DNA from: Microbacterium oryzae | Lineage (GTDB): Bacteria > Actinomycetota > Actinomycetes > Actinomycetales > Microbacteriaceae | DNA: 64,000 nucleotides | Direction: 5' to 3' | Assembly: GCF_030406385.1 (NCBI RefSeq) | Contig: NZ_JAUEPM010000010.1 | Coordinates: forward strand, 1 to 64,000 | In this document: piece after piece, positions 9,521-19,633 of the stretch | Position numbering within the stretch: the stretch's first letter is position 1 | How the letters are laid out: each line of letters starts with the position of its first letter | The notes under the pieces: generated by a model | The model's database searches: none | Seen by the model: only the letters and a program-made list of their open reading frames with translations | What the model was told of the DNA's origin: nothing | Translations under genes and position numbers: made by a program

Positions 9521-10822
9521 TCAGCCCCGCGTGACGCCGGAGACGTCGTGCAGGTAGCCGACGCGGCCGTCGTCGTCCCGCACGACGTAGACCTCGCCAC
9601 GGTCCTCCAGCACGAGCGCCCAGGCGGTGGGGCCGATGCGGAAGAGCGGCGCGCCGGTCTCGTCGACGACGTCGCGCTCCTCGGGCACGAGCGCCCAGAA
9701 CGGCTGGTTCGCGGGGGCGGGCTGAGCGGCCTGCTGAGCGACGGACGGCTGAGCAGCGCCGTGCCCGTCCGCGCCCTGCTCCATCAGGCGCGAGAGGTCG
9801 TCGACGTCGCCGTGCTCGGGCGCCGGTGCGGGCTGCTCGGCATCGGGCTCCGGCACGTGCAGTCCGGCGACCTCCTGCGACGCGGACGCGGCGAGGTAGG
9901 GGTTCACGGTCTGACTCTCCGCCTGGTCCCCGGGCGCGGTGCCCGCCGGCTGGTCGCCGTACGGCTGCTGGCCGTACGGCTGCTGGCCGTAGGGCTGCGA
10001 CTGCCCGTACGCCTGCTGCTGACCATAGGGCTGCTGCGCGTGCGGTTGCCCGTGGGCCTGCTGCTGGCCGTACGACTGCGGCTGACCGAACTGCTGCGGC
10101 TGACCGTACGGCTGGCCGAAGGGCTGCTGCCCGTGCGGCGCGGGCTGGCCGTACGGCTGCTCCCCGGGCTGCGCTCCCGGCTGCTGGCCGAAGTGCTGCT
10201 GCTGGCCGTAGGGCTGGCCGACGAACTGGCCGGGCGTCCAGCCGGCGGTGGCCGGGCGGGGCTCGTGGCGGATCGGCCGGGCGACGCGCGCCGCGGGGTG
10301 CGCGACGCGCTCGGGGCGGCCCTCGAAGTCCTCGCGGAACGGCGGCACGAACGGCGCGACGACCGTGAAGAACACGCCGGCGAGCATGAGCAGCGTCTCG
10401 AGCCACGGCACCCATGTGAGGAAGGACTCCCCGCCCTGGGCTCCCCAGGCGAGGCGGCCGATCCACGTCACCGCGCCGACGGAGAACGCGACCGAGGCGA
10501 ACTGGTCGATGCTCAGCGAGCCGACGCGCGTGATCGCCGATGGCGCCACCCGCCGCAGCAGGATGAGCAGCGCTGCCGCCACCGGCACCAGCGCCGCGAG
10601 CACCCAGTCCAGCCCGACCGCCCAGATCGGATGGAACGAGAAGTGCACGATCGAGAAGAACGACGTCAGCAGCGCCACGCCGCCGATGATGACGAGGATG
10701 AGCTCACGGGCCGAGAACGGTCCGACGCCCTTCTGCGGACTGCCGTCGCCCTCGTTCGGCTCCGGCAGCGCGTGCGCGGCCGGCTCCGACTCCGGCGTAT
10801 GTCCGGGGTACTGCTCGCTCAC
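9521..10822 (-). CDS. Membrane protein with a long Gln/Tyr/Gly-rich repeat region
   Basis: A 433-residue protein I do not recognise. An acidic N-terminus (1-35) is followed by four hydrophobic segments (about 38-60, 66-88, 105-125 and 135-160). A low-complexity region (about 205-310) then holds more than a dozen imperfect PYGQQ/FGQP/HGQP units. An acidic Ala/Pro stretch leads to a compact C-terminal domain (about 375-433, '[24 protein letters not shown]...'), which may be globular. The GTG start has AAGGA upstream. It is downstream of dnaE and ends at a strong hairpin. The repeat zone looks intrinsically disordered. The C-terminal end is the best part for a homology search. Confidence 0.8.
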   Translation of the reverse strand: MSEQYPGHTPESEPAAHALPEPNEGDGSPQKGVGPFSARELILVIIGGVALLTSFFSIVHFSFHPIWAVGLDWVLAALVPVAAALLILLRRVAPSAITRVGSLSIDQFASVAFSVGAVTWIGRLAWGAQGGESFLTWVPWLETLLMLAGVFFTVVAPFVPPFREDFEGRPERVAHPAARVARPIRHEPRPATAGWTPGQFVGQPYGQQQHFGQQPGAQPGEQPYGQPAPHGQQPFGQPYGQPQQFGQPQSYGQQQAHGQPHAQQPYGQQQAYGQSQPYGQQPYGQQPYGDQPAGTAPGDQAESQTVNPYLAASASQEVAGLHVPEPDAEQPAPAPEHGDVDDLSRLMEQGADGHGAAQPSVAQQAAQPAPANQPFWALVPEERDVVDETGAPLFRIGPTAWALVLEDRGEVYVVRDDDGRVGYLHDVSGVTRG

Positions 10823-10898
10823 CCTGATTCCTTCCGTCGATGAGGCTCGATCTTAGTGGCCGAGCCGATGCGCCCGCCGCCTTCGGTCATCCGCCCCA

Positions 10899-13800
10899 TC
10901 AGGCGATGCACTGCGGGCCGAGAAGCGCCTTCAGATCTCCGAACAGCTCCGCCGTGATCGACACGGGAAGCGGCACCTCGAACACCTTCGCCGTGCGGCC
11001 GCGATGCATCTTCAGCCGCACCTCGGTCTCACCGCGATGACGGCGCAGCATGTCGGCGAGGTCCTCGACGACGCGCTCGGTCGCCCGCTGCTCCGGGAGG
11101 AGCAGCGTCAGCGGACCGGACACCTCGAGCGACCCCACGTCGGGCACGAACGCCATCTGCGCGTGCAGGTTCAGCCCGTCGTCGCGCCGCGAGACGCGAC
11201 CGCGCACCGCGAGGACCGAGTCCTGCTGCAGGATCGGCTGGAACTCGACGTACGTCTTGCCCATGAACATGACGGTGACCTCGCCGTCGAAGTCCTCGAT
11301 CGTGATCATGCCGTACGGGTTGCCGCTCGACTTCGCCACGCGGTGCTGCGCGCTCGTGACGAGCCCCGCGACGGTGACCTGGTCGCCATCCTGCAGGTCC
11401 TCGGAGGCGAGCAGGTCGCTGATCGTGATCGAGCGGTGCTTCGCCAGCGGCACCTCGAGCCCGGCGAGCGGATGGTCGGAGACGTAGAGGCCGAGCATCT
11501 CGCGTTCGAAGGCGAGCTTGTCCTTCTTCGTCCACTCCGGGCGCTCGGGCACCTTCTGCACCGCCTCGGGCTCGTCCCACAGGCTGTCGAAGTCGAAGCC
11601 GATGGCGCCGCCCGCGGCGTTGCGCTTGTCGGTGACGGCGGATTCGACGGCCTGCTCGTGGATCTCCAGCAGCGCGCGGCGCGTCGATCCCATCGTGTCG
11701 AAGGCACCCGCCTTGATGAGCGACTCGACGGTGCGCTTGTTCGCCACATGCATGGGCACGCGGCGGAGGAAGTCGTGGAAGTCGGAGTACGCACCCTCTG
11801 CGCGCGCCGAGATGATGCCGTCGACGACGTTGGAGCCGACGTTCCGAATGGCGCCCAGGCCGAAGCGGATGTCGTCGCCGACGGCCGCGAAGAAGCCGAT
11901 CGACTCCGAGACGTCCGGCGGCAGCACGTGGATGCCCATTCGACGGCATTCGTTGAGGTACATCGCGAGCTTGTCGCGGGAGTCCCCGACGCTCGTGAGC
12001 ACGGCCGCCATGTACTCGGCGGGATAGTGCGCCTTGAGGTACGCGGTCCAGTACGACACGACGCCGTATGCGGCGGAGTGCGCTTTATTGAACGCGTAGT
12101 CCGAGAAGGGCAGCAGGATGTCCCACAGCGCCTTGATGGCACCCTCGCCGAAGCCGCGCTCCTTCATGCCGCCGGCGAAGCCCTCGTACTGCTTGTCGAG
12201 CTCGGACTTCTTCTTCTTGCCCATCGCCCGGCGGAGGATGTCGGCCTGGCCGAGGCTGAAGCCGGCCACCTTCTGGGCGATGGCCATCACCTGCTCCTGG
12301 TAGATGATGAGGCCGTAGCTGGTGTCGAGGATGTCGCGCAGCGGCTCCTCGAGCTCCGGATGGATGGGCGTGATCTCCTGCAGGCCGTTCTTCCGCAGTG
12401 CGTAGTTCGTGTGCGAGTTCGCGCCCATGGGGCCCGGACGGTACAGCGCGATGACGGCGGAGATGTCCTCGAAGTTGTCGGGCTTCATGAGGCGCAGCAG
12501 CGACCGCATCGGCCCGCCGTCGAGCTGGAAGACGCCGAGGGTGTCGCCGCGGGAGAGGAGGTCGTAGGCGCCGCGGTCGTCGAGGGGCAGGTGCTCGAGG
12601 TCGAGCTCCTCACCCCGGTTCGTCCGGATGTTGTCGAGCGCGTCCGACAGGATGGTCAGGTTCCGCAGCCCGAGGAAGTCCATCTTGATGAGACCCAGTG
12701 ACTCGCACGCCGGGTAGTCGAACTGCGTGACGATCTGGCCATCCTGCTCGCGGCGCATGATCGGGATGATGTCGATGAGCGGCTCGCTCGACATGATCAC
12801 GCCCGCCGCGTGCACGCCCCACTGGCGCTTCAGCCCCTCGAGGCCCACCGCGCGGTCGAAGACGGTGCGCGCCTCCGGGTCGGTCTCGATGACCGTCCGG
12901 AACTCGCTCGCCTCCTTGTACCGGGGGTGCTCGGGGTTGAACATGCCGTCGAGCGGCATGTCCTTGCCCATCACCGCCGGCGGCATCGCCTTCGTGAGGC
13001 GCTCGCCCATGCTGAACGGGAAGCCGAGGACGCGGCCGGCGTCCTTCAGGGCCTGCTTGGACTTGATCGTGCCGTATGTGACGATCTGCGCGACGCGCTC
13101 GGAGCCGTACTTCGCGGTGACGTAGTCGATGACCTCACCACGGCGACGGTCGTCGAAGTCGACGTCGAAGTCGGGCATCGAGACGCGGTCGGGGTTGAGG
13201 AAGCGCTCGAAGATGAGACCGTGCTCGAGCGGGTCGAGGTCGGTGATGCGCATGGCATACGCGGCCATCGATCCCGCACCCGAGCCGCGACCCGGACCCA
13301 CGCGGATGCCGTTGTCCTTGGCCCAGTTGATGAAGTCGGCGACGACGAGGAAGTACCCCGGGAAGCCCATCTGGGTGATGATGCCGATCTCGTACTCGGC
13401 CTGCTTGCGGGAGGCGTCGGGGATGCCGTTCGGGTACCGGTAGTGGAGCCCCTTCTCCACTTCCTTGACGAACCAGCTCTCCTCGGTCTCGCCATCGGGG
13501 ACCGGGAAGCGCGGCATGTAGTTCGCCGAGGTGTTGAACTCGACCTCGCAGCGCTCGGCGATGAGGAGGGTGTTGTCGCACGCCTCCGGATGATCGCGGA
13601 ACAGCTGGCGCATCTCCTGCGCGGTCTTGATGTAGTACCCGTCGCCGTCGAACTTGAAGCGGTTCGGGTCGTCGAGGGTCGAACCGGACTGCACGCAGAG
13701 GAGCGCGGCGTGCGCGTCGGCCTCGTGCTGGTGCGTGTAGTGCGAGTCGTTCGTGGCGACCAGCGGGATGCCGAGGTCCTTCGACAGCCGCAGGAGGTCG

Positions 13801-14411
13801 GTCATGACCCGGCGCTCGATGGAGAGACCGTGGTCCATGATCTCGGCGAAGTAGTTCTCCTTGCCGAAGATGTCCTGGAACTCCGCGGCCGCCGCGCGTG
13901 CGGCGTCGTACTGCCCGAGACGCAGGCGGGTCTGGATCTCGCCCGACGGGCATCCGGTCGTCGCGATGAGGCCCTTGCCGTACGTCTGCAGCAGCTCGCG
14001 GTCCATGCGCGGCTTGAAGTAGTAGCCCTCCATGCTCGAGCGCGAGCTCAGCCGGAACAGGTTGTGCATGCCCTGAGTGGTCTCGCTCCACATGGTCATG
14101 TGGGTGTACGCGCCGGAGCCCGAGACGTCGTCGCTCTTCTGATCGGGTGAGCCCCACTGCACGCGCGACTTGTCGCTGCGGTGCGTGCCGGGTGTGACGT
14201 AGGCCTCGAGCCCGATGATCGGCTTGACGCCGGACGCCTTCGCGGCCTTGTAGAACTCGTACGCCGCGAACGTGTTGCCGTGGTCGGTCACCGCGATCGC
14301 CGGCATGGCGTAGTCCGCGGCGGCCTGCGTCATCGCGGAGAGCTTCGCCGCCCCGTCGAGCATCGAGTACTCGCTGTGCACGTGCAGGTGGACGAAGGAG
14401 TCAGACGGCAT
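10899..14411 (-). CDS. dnaE: DNA polymerase III alpha subunit
   Basis: The replicative polymerase catalytic subunit, 1170 residues, normal for DnaE1. It opens with the PHP domain (HLHVHSEYSMLDG), followed by the polymerase active site with the aspartates of PDFDVDFDD. Further on are the tandem helix-hairpin-helix region and a C-terminal OB fold (about 995-1075, 'VTVAGLVTS...'). A TAGACT box lies exactly 6 nt upstream of the ATG and no Shine-Dalgarno is present, so a leaderless transcript is predicted. It is downstream of the pseudouridine synthase but seems to have its own promoter. Confidence 0.97.
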   Translation of the reverse strand: MPSDSFVHLHVHSEYSMLDGAAKLSAMTQAAADYAMPAIAVTDHGNTFAAYEFYKAAKASGVKPIIGLEAYVTPGTHRSDKSRVQWGSPDQKSDDVSGSGAYTHMTMWSETTQGMHNLFRLSSRSSMEGYYFKPRMDRELLQTYGKGLIATTGCPSGEIQTRLRLGQYDAARAAAAEFQDIFGKENYFAEIMDHGLSIERRVMTDLLRLSKDLGIPLVATNDSHYTHQHEADAHAALLCVQSGSTLDDPNRFKFDGDGYYIKTAQEMRQLFRDHPEACDNTLLIAERCEVEFNTSANYMPRFPVPDGETEESWFVKEVEKGLHYRYPNGIPDASRKQAEYEIGIITQMGFPGYFLVVADFINWAKDNGIRVGPGRGSGAGSMAAYAMRITDLDPLEHGLIFERFLNPDRVSMPDFDVDFDDRRRGEVIDYVTAKYGSERVAQIVTYGTIKSKQALKDAGRVLGFPFSMGERLTKAMPPAVMGKDMPLDGMFNPEHPRYKEASEFRTVIETDPEARTVFDRAVGLEGLKRQWGVHAAGVIMSSEPLIDIIPIMRREQDGQIVTQFDYPACESLGLIKMDFLGLRNLTILSDALDNIRTNRGEELDLEHLPLDDRGAYDLLSRGDTLGVFQLDGGPMRSLLRLMKPDNFEDISAVIALYRPGPMGANSHTNYALRKNGLQEITPIHPELEEPLRDILDTSYGLIIYQEQVMAIAQKVAGFSLGQADILRRAMGKKKKSELDKQYEGFAGGMKERGFGEGAIKALWDILLPFSDYAFNKAHSAAYGVVSYWTAYLKAHYPAEYMAAVLTSVGDSRDKLAMYLNECRRMGIHVLPPDVSESIGFFAAVGDDIRFGLGAIRNVGSNVVDGIISARAEGAYSDFHDFLRRVPMHVANKRTVESLIKAGAFDTMGSTRRALLEIHEQAVESAVTDKRNAAGGAIGFDFDSLWDEPEAVQKVPERPEWTKKDKLAFEREMLGLYVSDHPLAGLEVPLAKHRSITISDLLASEDLQDGDQVTVAGLVTSAQHRVAKSSGNPYGMITIEDFDGEVTVMFMGKTYVEFQPILQQDSVLAVRGRVSRRDDGLNLHAQMAFVPDVGSLEVSGPLTLLLPEQRATERVVEDLADMLRRHRGETEVRLKMHRGRTAKVFEVPLPVSITAELFGDLKALLGPQCIA

Positions 14412-14417
14412 GCTCCG

Positions 14418-14423
14418 AGTCTA
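14418..14423 (-). promoter_or_regulatory. Predicted -10 box (TAGACT) for a leaderless dnaE mRNA
   Basis: TAGACT fits the actinobacterial TANNNT -10 pattern and is separated by 6 nt (cggagc) from the dnaE ATG. This places the transcript start on or beside the A of the ATG. Confidence 0.6.
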
Positions 14424-14455
14424 CGAGCCGCCCCCGACGGAGCGCTGGACGCCCG

Positions 14456-15379
14456 CTACTCGTCGCGGAGCACGTCCAGCGCGTGCTGCAGGTCCGCCGG
14501 GTAGTGCGACGTGAACTGCACCCACTCCCCCGACCCGGGGTGGGCGAACGCGAGCTCGTGCGCGTGCAGCCACTGCCGCGTCAGGCCGAGCCGAGCCGAG
14601 AGCGTGGGGTCGCCGCCGTAGAGCGGATCCCCGACGCAGGGATGGCGGTGGGCCGCCATGTGCACGCGGATCTGATGCGTGCGGCCGGTCTCGAGATGGA
14701 TCTCGAGGAGCGACGCCCCGCGGAACGCCTCGATGGTCTCGTAGTGCGTCACGGAATCCTTGCCGTCGGGGACGACGGCGAACTTCCACGAGTGGTTCGG
14801 ATGGCGGCCGATCGGCGCGTCGATCGTCCCGCTGAGCGGGTCGGGATGGCCCTGGACCATCGCGTGATAGATCTTGTCGACCGTGCGCTCCTTGAACGCG
14901 CGCTTGAGCATCGTGTAGGCGCGCTCGGTCTTCGCCACGACCATGAGCCCGCTCGTGCCGACGTCGAGGCGGTGCACGATGCCCTGCCGTTCGGCGGCGC
15001 CGGTCGTCGCCACCCGCACGCCCGCCGCCAGCAGGGCGCCGAGCACGGTCGGCCCCTCCCACCCCACGGAGGGGTGCGCGGCGACCCCGGAGGGCTTGTC
15101 GACGACGACGATGTCGTCGTCCTGGTGCACGATGCCGAGGTCGGGCACCTCGACGGGGATGACCCTGGGGTCCTCCTTCGGCTGCCACTCCACGTCCAGC
15201 CAGGAGCCCGCGGAGAGGCGGTCGGACTTGCCGACGACGACGCCGTCGAGCTCGACGCCGCCGGCCTCGGCGACCTCCGCTGCGAAGGTGCGGGAGAACC
15301 CGAGCATCTTCGCGAGCGCGGCGTCGACGCGGACGCCCTCCAGGCCATCCGGGATGGGAAGGCGTCGAGACTGGCTCAT
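14456..15379 (-). CDS. RluA-family 23S rRNA pseudouridine synthase (RluD-like)
   Basis: Converts uridine to pseudouridine in RNA. The 307 residues start with an S4 RNA-binding domain (about 13-65), followed by the synthase domain with the signature HRLD (catalytic Asp near 137, '[20 protein letters not shown]'). Two domains in this order are typical of RluC/RluD; which positions it modifies cannot be told from sequence. The ATG overlaps the lspA stop (ATGA), so it is co-translated with lspA. The pair lspA and RluA-type synthase is widespread in bacteria. Confidence 0.93.
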   Translation of the reverse strand: MSQSRRLPIPDGLEGVRVDAALAKMLGFSRTFAAEVAEAGGVELDGVVVGKSDRLSAGSWLDVEWQPKEDPRVIPVEVPDLGIVHQDDDIVVVDKPSGVAAHPSVGWEGPTVLGALLAAGVRVATTGAAERQGIVHRLDVGTSGLMVVAKTERAYTMLKRAFKERTVDKIYHAMVQGHPDPLSGTIDAPIGRHPNHSWKFAVVPDGKDSVTHYETIEAFRGASLLEIHLETGRTHQIRVHMAAHRHPCVGDPLYGGDPTLSARLGLTRQWLHAHELAFAHPGSGEWVQFTSHYPADLQHALDVLRDE

Positions 15380-15951
15380 GCGCTGGGCTCCGCACCCGAT
15401 GCATCGGCGTCGGTCGTCTCGCGGGTGCGCTCGCGCGTGCCGTCGAAGCGGATGCCGATGAGCGTCAGCGCCGCGACCGAGATCATCATCGTGACGATGA
15501 ACATGTCGGCGACGTTGTAGATCGCCGGGGTGGTCCAGAACCACATCCACGGCGTGAGGATGAAGTCGACGACGTGCCCGACCGCGAAGCCCGGGTCGCG
15601 GAACACGCGGTCGACGAGGTTGCCCAGCACGCCGCCGAGGAGGAGCCCCAGCACGACCGCCCACGCTCGCGAGCGGATGCGGGTGACCGCCAGCCAGACG
15701 ATGATCGCCGCCACGATCCCCATCGCCAGCGTGAAGATCCAGGTGATGCCCTCCCCGAGGGAGAACGCCGCCCCCGGGTTGTAGACGAGATGCCACTGGA
15801 GGAGGTCGCCGAGCACCGGCTGGGTCGTGCCCGGGGTGAGGCTCTCGATGGCGAGGTGCTTGGACAACTGATCGGCGGCCAGCACCACGGCCGCGAGGAT
15901 CGCGATCGTGGTGCCGGCCGCCGCAGCACGCAGAGGGGGTCGGCCCGACAA
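15376..15951 (-). CDS. lspA: Lipoprotein signal peptidase II
   Basis: LspA removes signal peptides from prolipoproteins in the membrane. CtaC in this window would be one substrate. The 191 residues have four transmembrane segments and both catalytic aspartates, in 'GNLVDRVFR' and 'YNVADMFI', plus the 'VYNPGAAFS' motif. The longest start is TTG at 15951, 7 bp after the divIVA stop and with no clear Shine-Dalgarno, so the exact start is uncertain. A roughly 30-residue hydrophilic C-terminal tail is longer than in E. coli. Confidence 0.93.
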   Translation of the reverse strand: MSGRPPLRAAAAGTTIAILAAVVLAADQLSKHLAIESLTPGTTQPVLGDLLQWHLVYNPGAAFSLGEGITWIFTLAMGIVAAIIVWLAVTRIRSRAWAVVLGLLLGGVLGNLVDRVFRDPGFAVGHVVDFILTPWMWFWTTPAIYNVADMFIVTMMISVAALTLIGIRFDGTRERTRETTDADASGAEPSA

Positions 15952-15958
15952 GACGGGC

Positions 15959-16594
15959 TTACAGACCGATGGCCGAGACCGGCGTCGAGCTCGCGGTCGT
16001 GGCCGACGAGTCGAGGTCCTTCAGCTTGGTCTCGAAGTAGGTGCGCAGCTGCTGACGGTAGTCGCGCTCGAACTGGCGCAGCTCCGTGATGCGGCTCTCG
16101 AGCGTCTTGCGCTCGGTGTCGAGCTTGGTCGTGATCTCGCGCTGCTTCGCCTCGGCGTCGGAGACGATCTGGTTCGCCTTCGCCTGCGCCTCGGAGACGA
16201 GCTGCTCGGCCTGGGCCTGGCCCTCGGCGACGTGCTCATCGTGCAGACGCTGCGCGCGCTCGATGATGCTCGCAGCGCTGCTCGCGGTGGAGGAGACGCC
16301 GGAAGCGGCCGGTGCCTCCTGCACGGGAGCCTGCTCGACCTGAGCCTGCTCGGGAGCGGCCTCGGCGGCGGGCGCCTCAGGCGCCTCCTCGACGGGAGCC
16401 TCGGCAGCGGGAGCGGCGTCGCCAGACTCGTACTGCGCCAGCTGAGCCTTCAGCTGCTCGTTCTCCTCGATGGTCTTGCGCCACTCGACGACGATCTCAT
16501 CCAGGAAGTCGTCGACCTCGTCCGGGTCGAAGCCCTCCTTGAACCGGACGTGCTGGAACTGCTTGGTGACGACGTCATCCGGGGTCAATGCCAT
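15959..16594 (-). CDS. divIVA: Polar growth/division protein DivIVA (Wag31)
   Basis: DivIVA binds curved membrane at poles and septa and directs wall growth in Actinobacteria. The 211 residues begin with the conserved lipid-binding domain (MALTPDDVVTKQFQHVRFKE, with 'FDPDEVDDFLDEI' after it). A first coiled coil, an Ala/Glu/Pro linker (about 70-115) and a long second coiled coil (about 125-195) follow. GAGGAG precedes the ATG. The context sepF-yggT-divIVA-lspA is standard. Phosphorylation by PASTA kinases is known for mycobacterial Wag31; whether it happens here is not shown. Confidence 0.96.
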   Translation of the reverse strand: MALTPDDVVTKQFQHVRFKEGFDPDEVDDFLDEIVVEWRKTIEENEQLKAQLAQYESGDAAPAAEAPVEEAPEAPAAEAAPEQAQVEQAPVQEAPAASGVSSTASSAASIIERAQRLHDEHVAEGQAQAEQLVSEAQAKANQIVSDAEAKQREITTKLDTERKTLESRITELRQFERDYRQQLRTYFETKLKDLDSSATTASSTPVSAIGL

Positions 16595-16675
16595 GGTTTT
16601 GGCTCCTCTTTCGATGAGTACTCGGTCGGCGGCCGGCACCGGACCCGCCACGTTTCCGTGACTGACAGCATAACC

Positions 16676-16692
16676 GCCCCCACGGCGGGGGC
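16676..16692 (-). terminator. Short GC hairpin between the YggT gene and divIVA
   Basis: GCCCCC (16676-16681) pairs with GGGGGC (16687-16692) around a 5-nt loop just after the YggT gene. A TATGCT -10-like box (16667-16672, minus strand) follows at once, suggesting divIVA has its own promoter and a leader of about 65 nt. Confidence 0.5.
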
Positions 16693-16705
16693 CGTCATCG
16701 GGTGG

Positions 16706-17008
16706 TCAGACGAGCGCGAGCGTCCGCGTGACCGACAGCAGGATGAAGCAGATCAGCATCGTGAGCGCGAACGCGAAGTCGATGGCGATCCCGCCCACGC
16801 GAAGCGGCGGGATGACCTTGCGGAACATCCGGATCGGCGGGTCGGTCAGCGTGTACACGACCTCCGCGAGCACCAGGACCGCGCCCTTCGGCCGCCACTC
16901 CCGGTTGAACATCGGGATGTACTCGAGCACGAGGCGCGCGAAGAGCACGAAGATGTACAGCAGGAGGACGAAGTTCAGGATCGAGGCGATCAGGGCGAAC
17001 ACGCTCAC
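16706..17008 (-). CDS. YggT-family membrane protein
   Basis: A 100-residue membrane protein with hydrophobic helices near 2-28 and 68-95. Between them is the family motif region ('TDPPIRMFRKVIPPLRVGGIAIDF'). Its function is unknown; in Gram-positives it is regularly found between sepF and divIVA, as here, which suggests a part in division or envelope organisation. GTG start. Confidence 0.9.
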   Translation of the reverse strand: MSVFALIASILNFVLLLYIFVLFARLVLEYIPMFNREWRPKGAVLVLAEVVYTLTDPPIRMFRKVIPPLRVGGIAIDFAFALTMLICFILLSVTRTLALV

Positions 17009-17045
17009 AGCGACCGATCCCGCTCGGCGAGTCCGTGCGCGAGCG

Positions 17046-17540
17046 TCACGACTGCGCGAAGGACGCCGACTCGATGTCGGCGTGGGCGATGGCGCCGTCG
17101 CCCGAGACGGCGATGTTCTCCGGCGACAGCAGGAACACCTTGCTCGTGACGCGCTCGATGCGGCCGTACAGCCCCAGCGACAGACCGCTCGCGAAGTCGA
17201 TGAGGCGGCGCGCGTCGGCGTCGCTCATCTGCGAGAGGTTGATGATCACGGGGATGCCGTCGCGGAAGTGCTCGGCGATCGTCTGCGCGTCGCGGTACTG
17301 CTTGGGGTGGACGGTGACGATCTCGTTGACCGCGCCGGAGGCCGGCTGGCGCACCACGGCGGGGCGTCGCAGCGGGGTGACCGGTGCGGGAGCTGCATCT
17401 TCGATGAGCTTCTCCTCTCGGTGGGGACGCTCTTCGCGAGCGATGCGGTCTTCGCGGGGCTGGGCCGAGGCTTCTTCCTCGTACTCTTCCTCGTCGGCGA
17501 GGCCGAGGTAGACCATCGTCTTCTTGAGCGGGTTCGCCAT
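17046..17540 (-). CDS. sepF: Cell division protein SepF
   Basis: SepF anchors FtsZ to the membrane and takes over that role in bacteria without FtsA, as in this lineage. The 164 residues begin with the amphipathic membrane-binding helix ([14 protein letters not shown]). An acidic linker (20-70) leads to the globular SepF domain (about 72-150, '[19 protein letters not shown]' and '[17 protein letters not shown]'). GGAGGA precedes the ATG. It is downstream of the yggS-like gene in the ftsZ segment. Confidence 0.95.
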   Translation of the reverse strand: MANPLKKTMVYLGLADEEEYEEEASAQPREDRIAREERPHREEKLIEDAAPAPVTPLRRPAVVRQPASGAVNEIVTVHPKQYRDAQTIAEHFRDGIPVIINLSQMSDADARRLIDFASGLSLGLYGRIERVTSKVFLLSPENIAVSGDGAIAHADIESASFAQS

Positions 17541-17578
17541 GGCGTCCGTCCTCCGTTGTGTTCGCGTCTTGTCCGAGG

Positions 17579-18262
17579 CTAGACCCGCGCTGGGCGCGGA
17601 CCGGTGATTGCGGAGCCGATCCGCAGGTGTGTCGCGCCGCAGGCGATCGCCTCGACGAGATCCGCCGACATGCCGGCGGAGATCCAGGTGGCGGCGGGCT
17701 CGACGGCCCGCACGAGCTCGGCGTACCCGGCCAATCGCGCGAACGCCGAAGCCGGCGACTCGTCGAGCGGCGCGACCGCCATCACGCCCTTCAGCGCGAG
17801 GGTGGGCGCCGCCGCGACCCGCTCGGCGAGGGCGGTCAGGCCATCCGGCGCGACGCCGCCGCGGGCGGGGTCGTCGGTGAGGTTCACCTGCACGAGCACG
17901 TCGAGCGCGGCGTCCCCCGGCTCGGACGCCGCGTCGAGCGCGTCGACGAGCCGCTCCCGATCGACCGAGTGGACGGCCGCGGCCGCGCGCCGCACCGAGC
18001 GCGCCTTCTTCGTCTGCAGCTGGCCGATGAAGTGCCAGCGGAGCTCGAGCTCGGACAGCTCCTCCGACTTGGCGACGAGCTCCTGCTGCCGGTTCTCCCC
18101 GACGTCCACGACGCCGAGGCTGTGGAGCTCGCGGACGAGCGAGGCCGGATGGAACTTCGTCACGACGATGCGCGTGATGTCCTGCGCATCGCGCCCCGCC
18201 GAGCGCGCAGCGTCCGCGATGCGAGCGTCGACGGCCGCCAGCCGCTCGGCGAGGGCGCTCAT
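17579..18262 (-). CDS. YggS/PROSC-family PLP homeostasis protein
   Basis: A 227-residue single-domain pyridoxal-phosphate protein of the alanine-racemase N-terminal fold. The PLP lysine lies in '[12 protein letters not shown]' (family pattern 'AVSKT/VTKF'). Other markers are '[11 protein letters not shown]', '[12 protein letters not shown]', 'VLVQVNL' and '[12 protein letters not shown]'. Family members balance vitamin B6 pools and are not racemases. It begins 3 bp after the ftsZ stop. The laccase-domain gene (yfiH/pgeF) often found between these two in Actinobacteria is absent. Confidence 0.93.
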   Translation of the reverse strand: MSALAERLAAVDARIADAARSAGRDAQDITRIVVTKFHPASLVRELHSLGVVDVGENRQQELVAKSEELSELELRWHFIGQLQTKKARSVRRAAAAVHSVDRERLVDALDAASEPGDAALDVLVQVNLTDDPARGGVAPDGLTALAERVAAAPTLALKGVMAVAPLDESPASAFARLAGYAELVRAVEPAATWISAGMSADLVEAIACGATHLRIGSAITGPRPARV

Positions 18263-18265
18263 CGC

Positions 18266-19441
18266 CTACTTCAGGAAGTCGGGGATGTCGAGGTCGTCAT
18301 CGCCGAACGCCGAGTCGAACCCGCTCGTGTCAGGCAGGACCGGGTTCGAGACGGCCACCGACACCGGCTCGCGCTCTGCCTTGGCGGGCTCGGCTGCGGG
18401 CTTCTCCTCCGCGCGCACGACGTGCGGCAGCGAGGCCGGCTTGTGCGGCTCGGCGCGCCCGTTGAACGCGGGAACCTCCACGCGCGGCTGCGGCTCGCCG
18501 CTGTCGAAGCCGGCCGCGATCACCGTGACGCGGACCTCGTCGCCGAGGGTGTCGTCGATGACCGTGCCGAAGATGATGTTCGCCTCCGGGTGCGCGGCTT
18601 CCTTGACGAGCTGCGCGGCGTCGTTGATCTCGAAGATGCCGAGGTTCGAACCGCCCTGGATGGACAGCAGCACGCCGTGCGCGCCCTCGATCGACGCCTC
18701 CAGGAGGGGCGACTCGACGGCCAGCTCGGCCGCCTTGATCGCCCGATCGGCACCGCGCGCGGAGCCGATGCCCATGAGGGCCGAGCCCGCACCCTGCATC
18801 ACCGACTTGACGTCGGCGAAGTCGAGGTTGATGAGACCCGGCGTCGTGATGAGGTCGGTGATGCCCTGCACACCGGCGAGCAGCACCTGGTCGGCCGTGG
18901 CGAAGGCCTCCACCATCGAGATGCCCCGGTCGCTGATCTCCAGCAGACGGTCGTTCGGGACGACGATCAGGGTGTCGACCTCTTCCTTCAGCGTCGCGAC
19001 GCCGAGCTCGGCCTGGTTCTGACGACGGCGCCCCTCGAAGGAGAAGGGCTTCGTCACGACGCCGATGGTCAGGGCGCCGATCGACTTCGCGATGCGCGCC
19101 ACGACGGGCGCGCCGCCCGTGCCCGTGCCGCCGCCCTCGCCTGCGGTGACGAACACCATGTCGGCGCCCGCGAGCGCCTGCTCGATCTCCTCCGCGTGAT
19201 CCTCCGCCGCGCGCCGCCCGACCTCGGGGTCCGCGCCCGCGCCGAGTCCGCGCGTGAGCTCGCGTCCGACGTCGAGCTTGACGTCGGCGTCGCTCATCAG
19301 CAGCGCCTGCGCATCGGTGTTGACCGCGATGAACTCGACGCCGCGAAGCCCGAGTTCGATCATGCGGTTCACCGCGTTGACGCCACCGCCGCCGACGCCG
19401 ACGACCTTGATCACGGCGAGGTAGTTCTGGTTCTGGCTCAT
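18266..19441 (-). CDS. ftsZ: Cell division GTPase FtsZ
   Basis: The tubulin-like Z-ring GTPase, 391 residues. The GTP-binding signature [13 protein letters not shown] is near 100-112, and 'NVDAQAL'-type and '[12 protein letters not shown]' segments are present. A variable linker (about 315-375) precedes the conserved C-terminal peptide ([11 protein letters not shown]), which binds SepF and FtsW-type partners. The start [10 protein letters not shown] at 19441 is chosen for homology and the GGAGG 8 nt upstream; the frame extends 10 codons further. A 192-bp leader separates it from ftsQ. Confidence 0.97.
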   Translation of the reverse strand: MSQNQNYLAVIKVVGVGGGGVNAVNRMIELGLRGVEFIAVNTDAQALLMSDADVKLDVGRELTRGLGAGADPEVGRRAAEDHAEEIEQALAGADMVFVTAGEGGGTGTGGAPVVARIAKSIGALTIGVVTKPFSFEGRRRQNQAELGVATLKEEVDTLIVVPNDRLLEISDRGISMVEAFATADQVLLAGVQGITDLITTPGLINLDFADVKSVMQGAGSALMGIGSARGADRAIKAAELAVESPLLEASIEGAHGVLLSIQGGSNLGIFEINDAAQLVKEAAHPEANIIFGTVIDDTLGDEVRVTVIAAGFDSGEPQPRVEVPAFNGRAEPHKPASLPHVVRAEEKPAAEPAKAEREPVSVAVSNPVLPDTSGFDSAFGDDDLDIPDFLK

Positions 19442-19633
19442 GCCGGCCTCCGTATCGACCTCAAGCTTCACCGGGACTCAACCCTCAGGTTCAGGTAGAG
19501 GGTTAAAGTATTGCCCGGTATGTATTTCTTCCGTGCACGACGCTACGTGGACGCGGCGCGGGACCCGGCAATGGACGCGGGCGTGTCGGAACAATTTCCG
19601 CGAATGACGATCTCCCGCGATGCGGCGCCGCGG
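19442..19633 (-). promoter_or_regulatory. ftsZ leader and promoter region with an inverted repeat
   Basis: Within the gap, an inverted repeat AACCCTC (19480-19486) / GAGGGTT (19498-19504) has an 11-nt loop. A -10-like TACTTT (19505-19510, minus strand) abuts it on the upstream side, so the repeat would lie at the very start of the transcript or just after the start site. This is the only sizeable gap between murC and divIVA and is the likely site of independent ftsZ control. Confidence 0.5.

Noticed and set aside
9471..10466. N-terminal extension of HisD through the Q-rich membrane gene
   Set aside because: It is a shadow frame in the repeat region; the HisD family begins at MRTIDLRG (9470).
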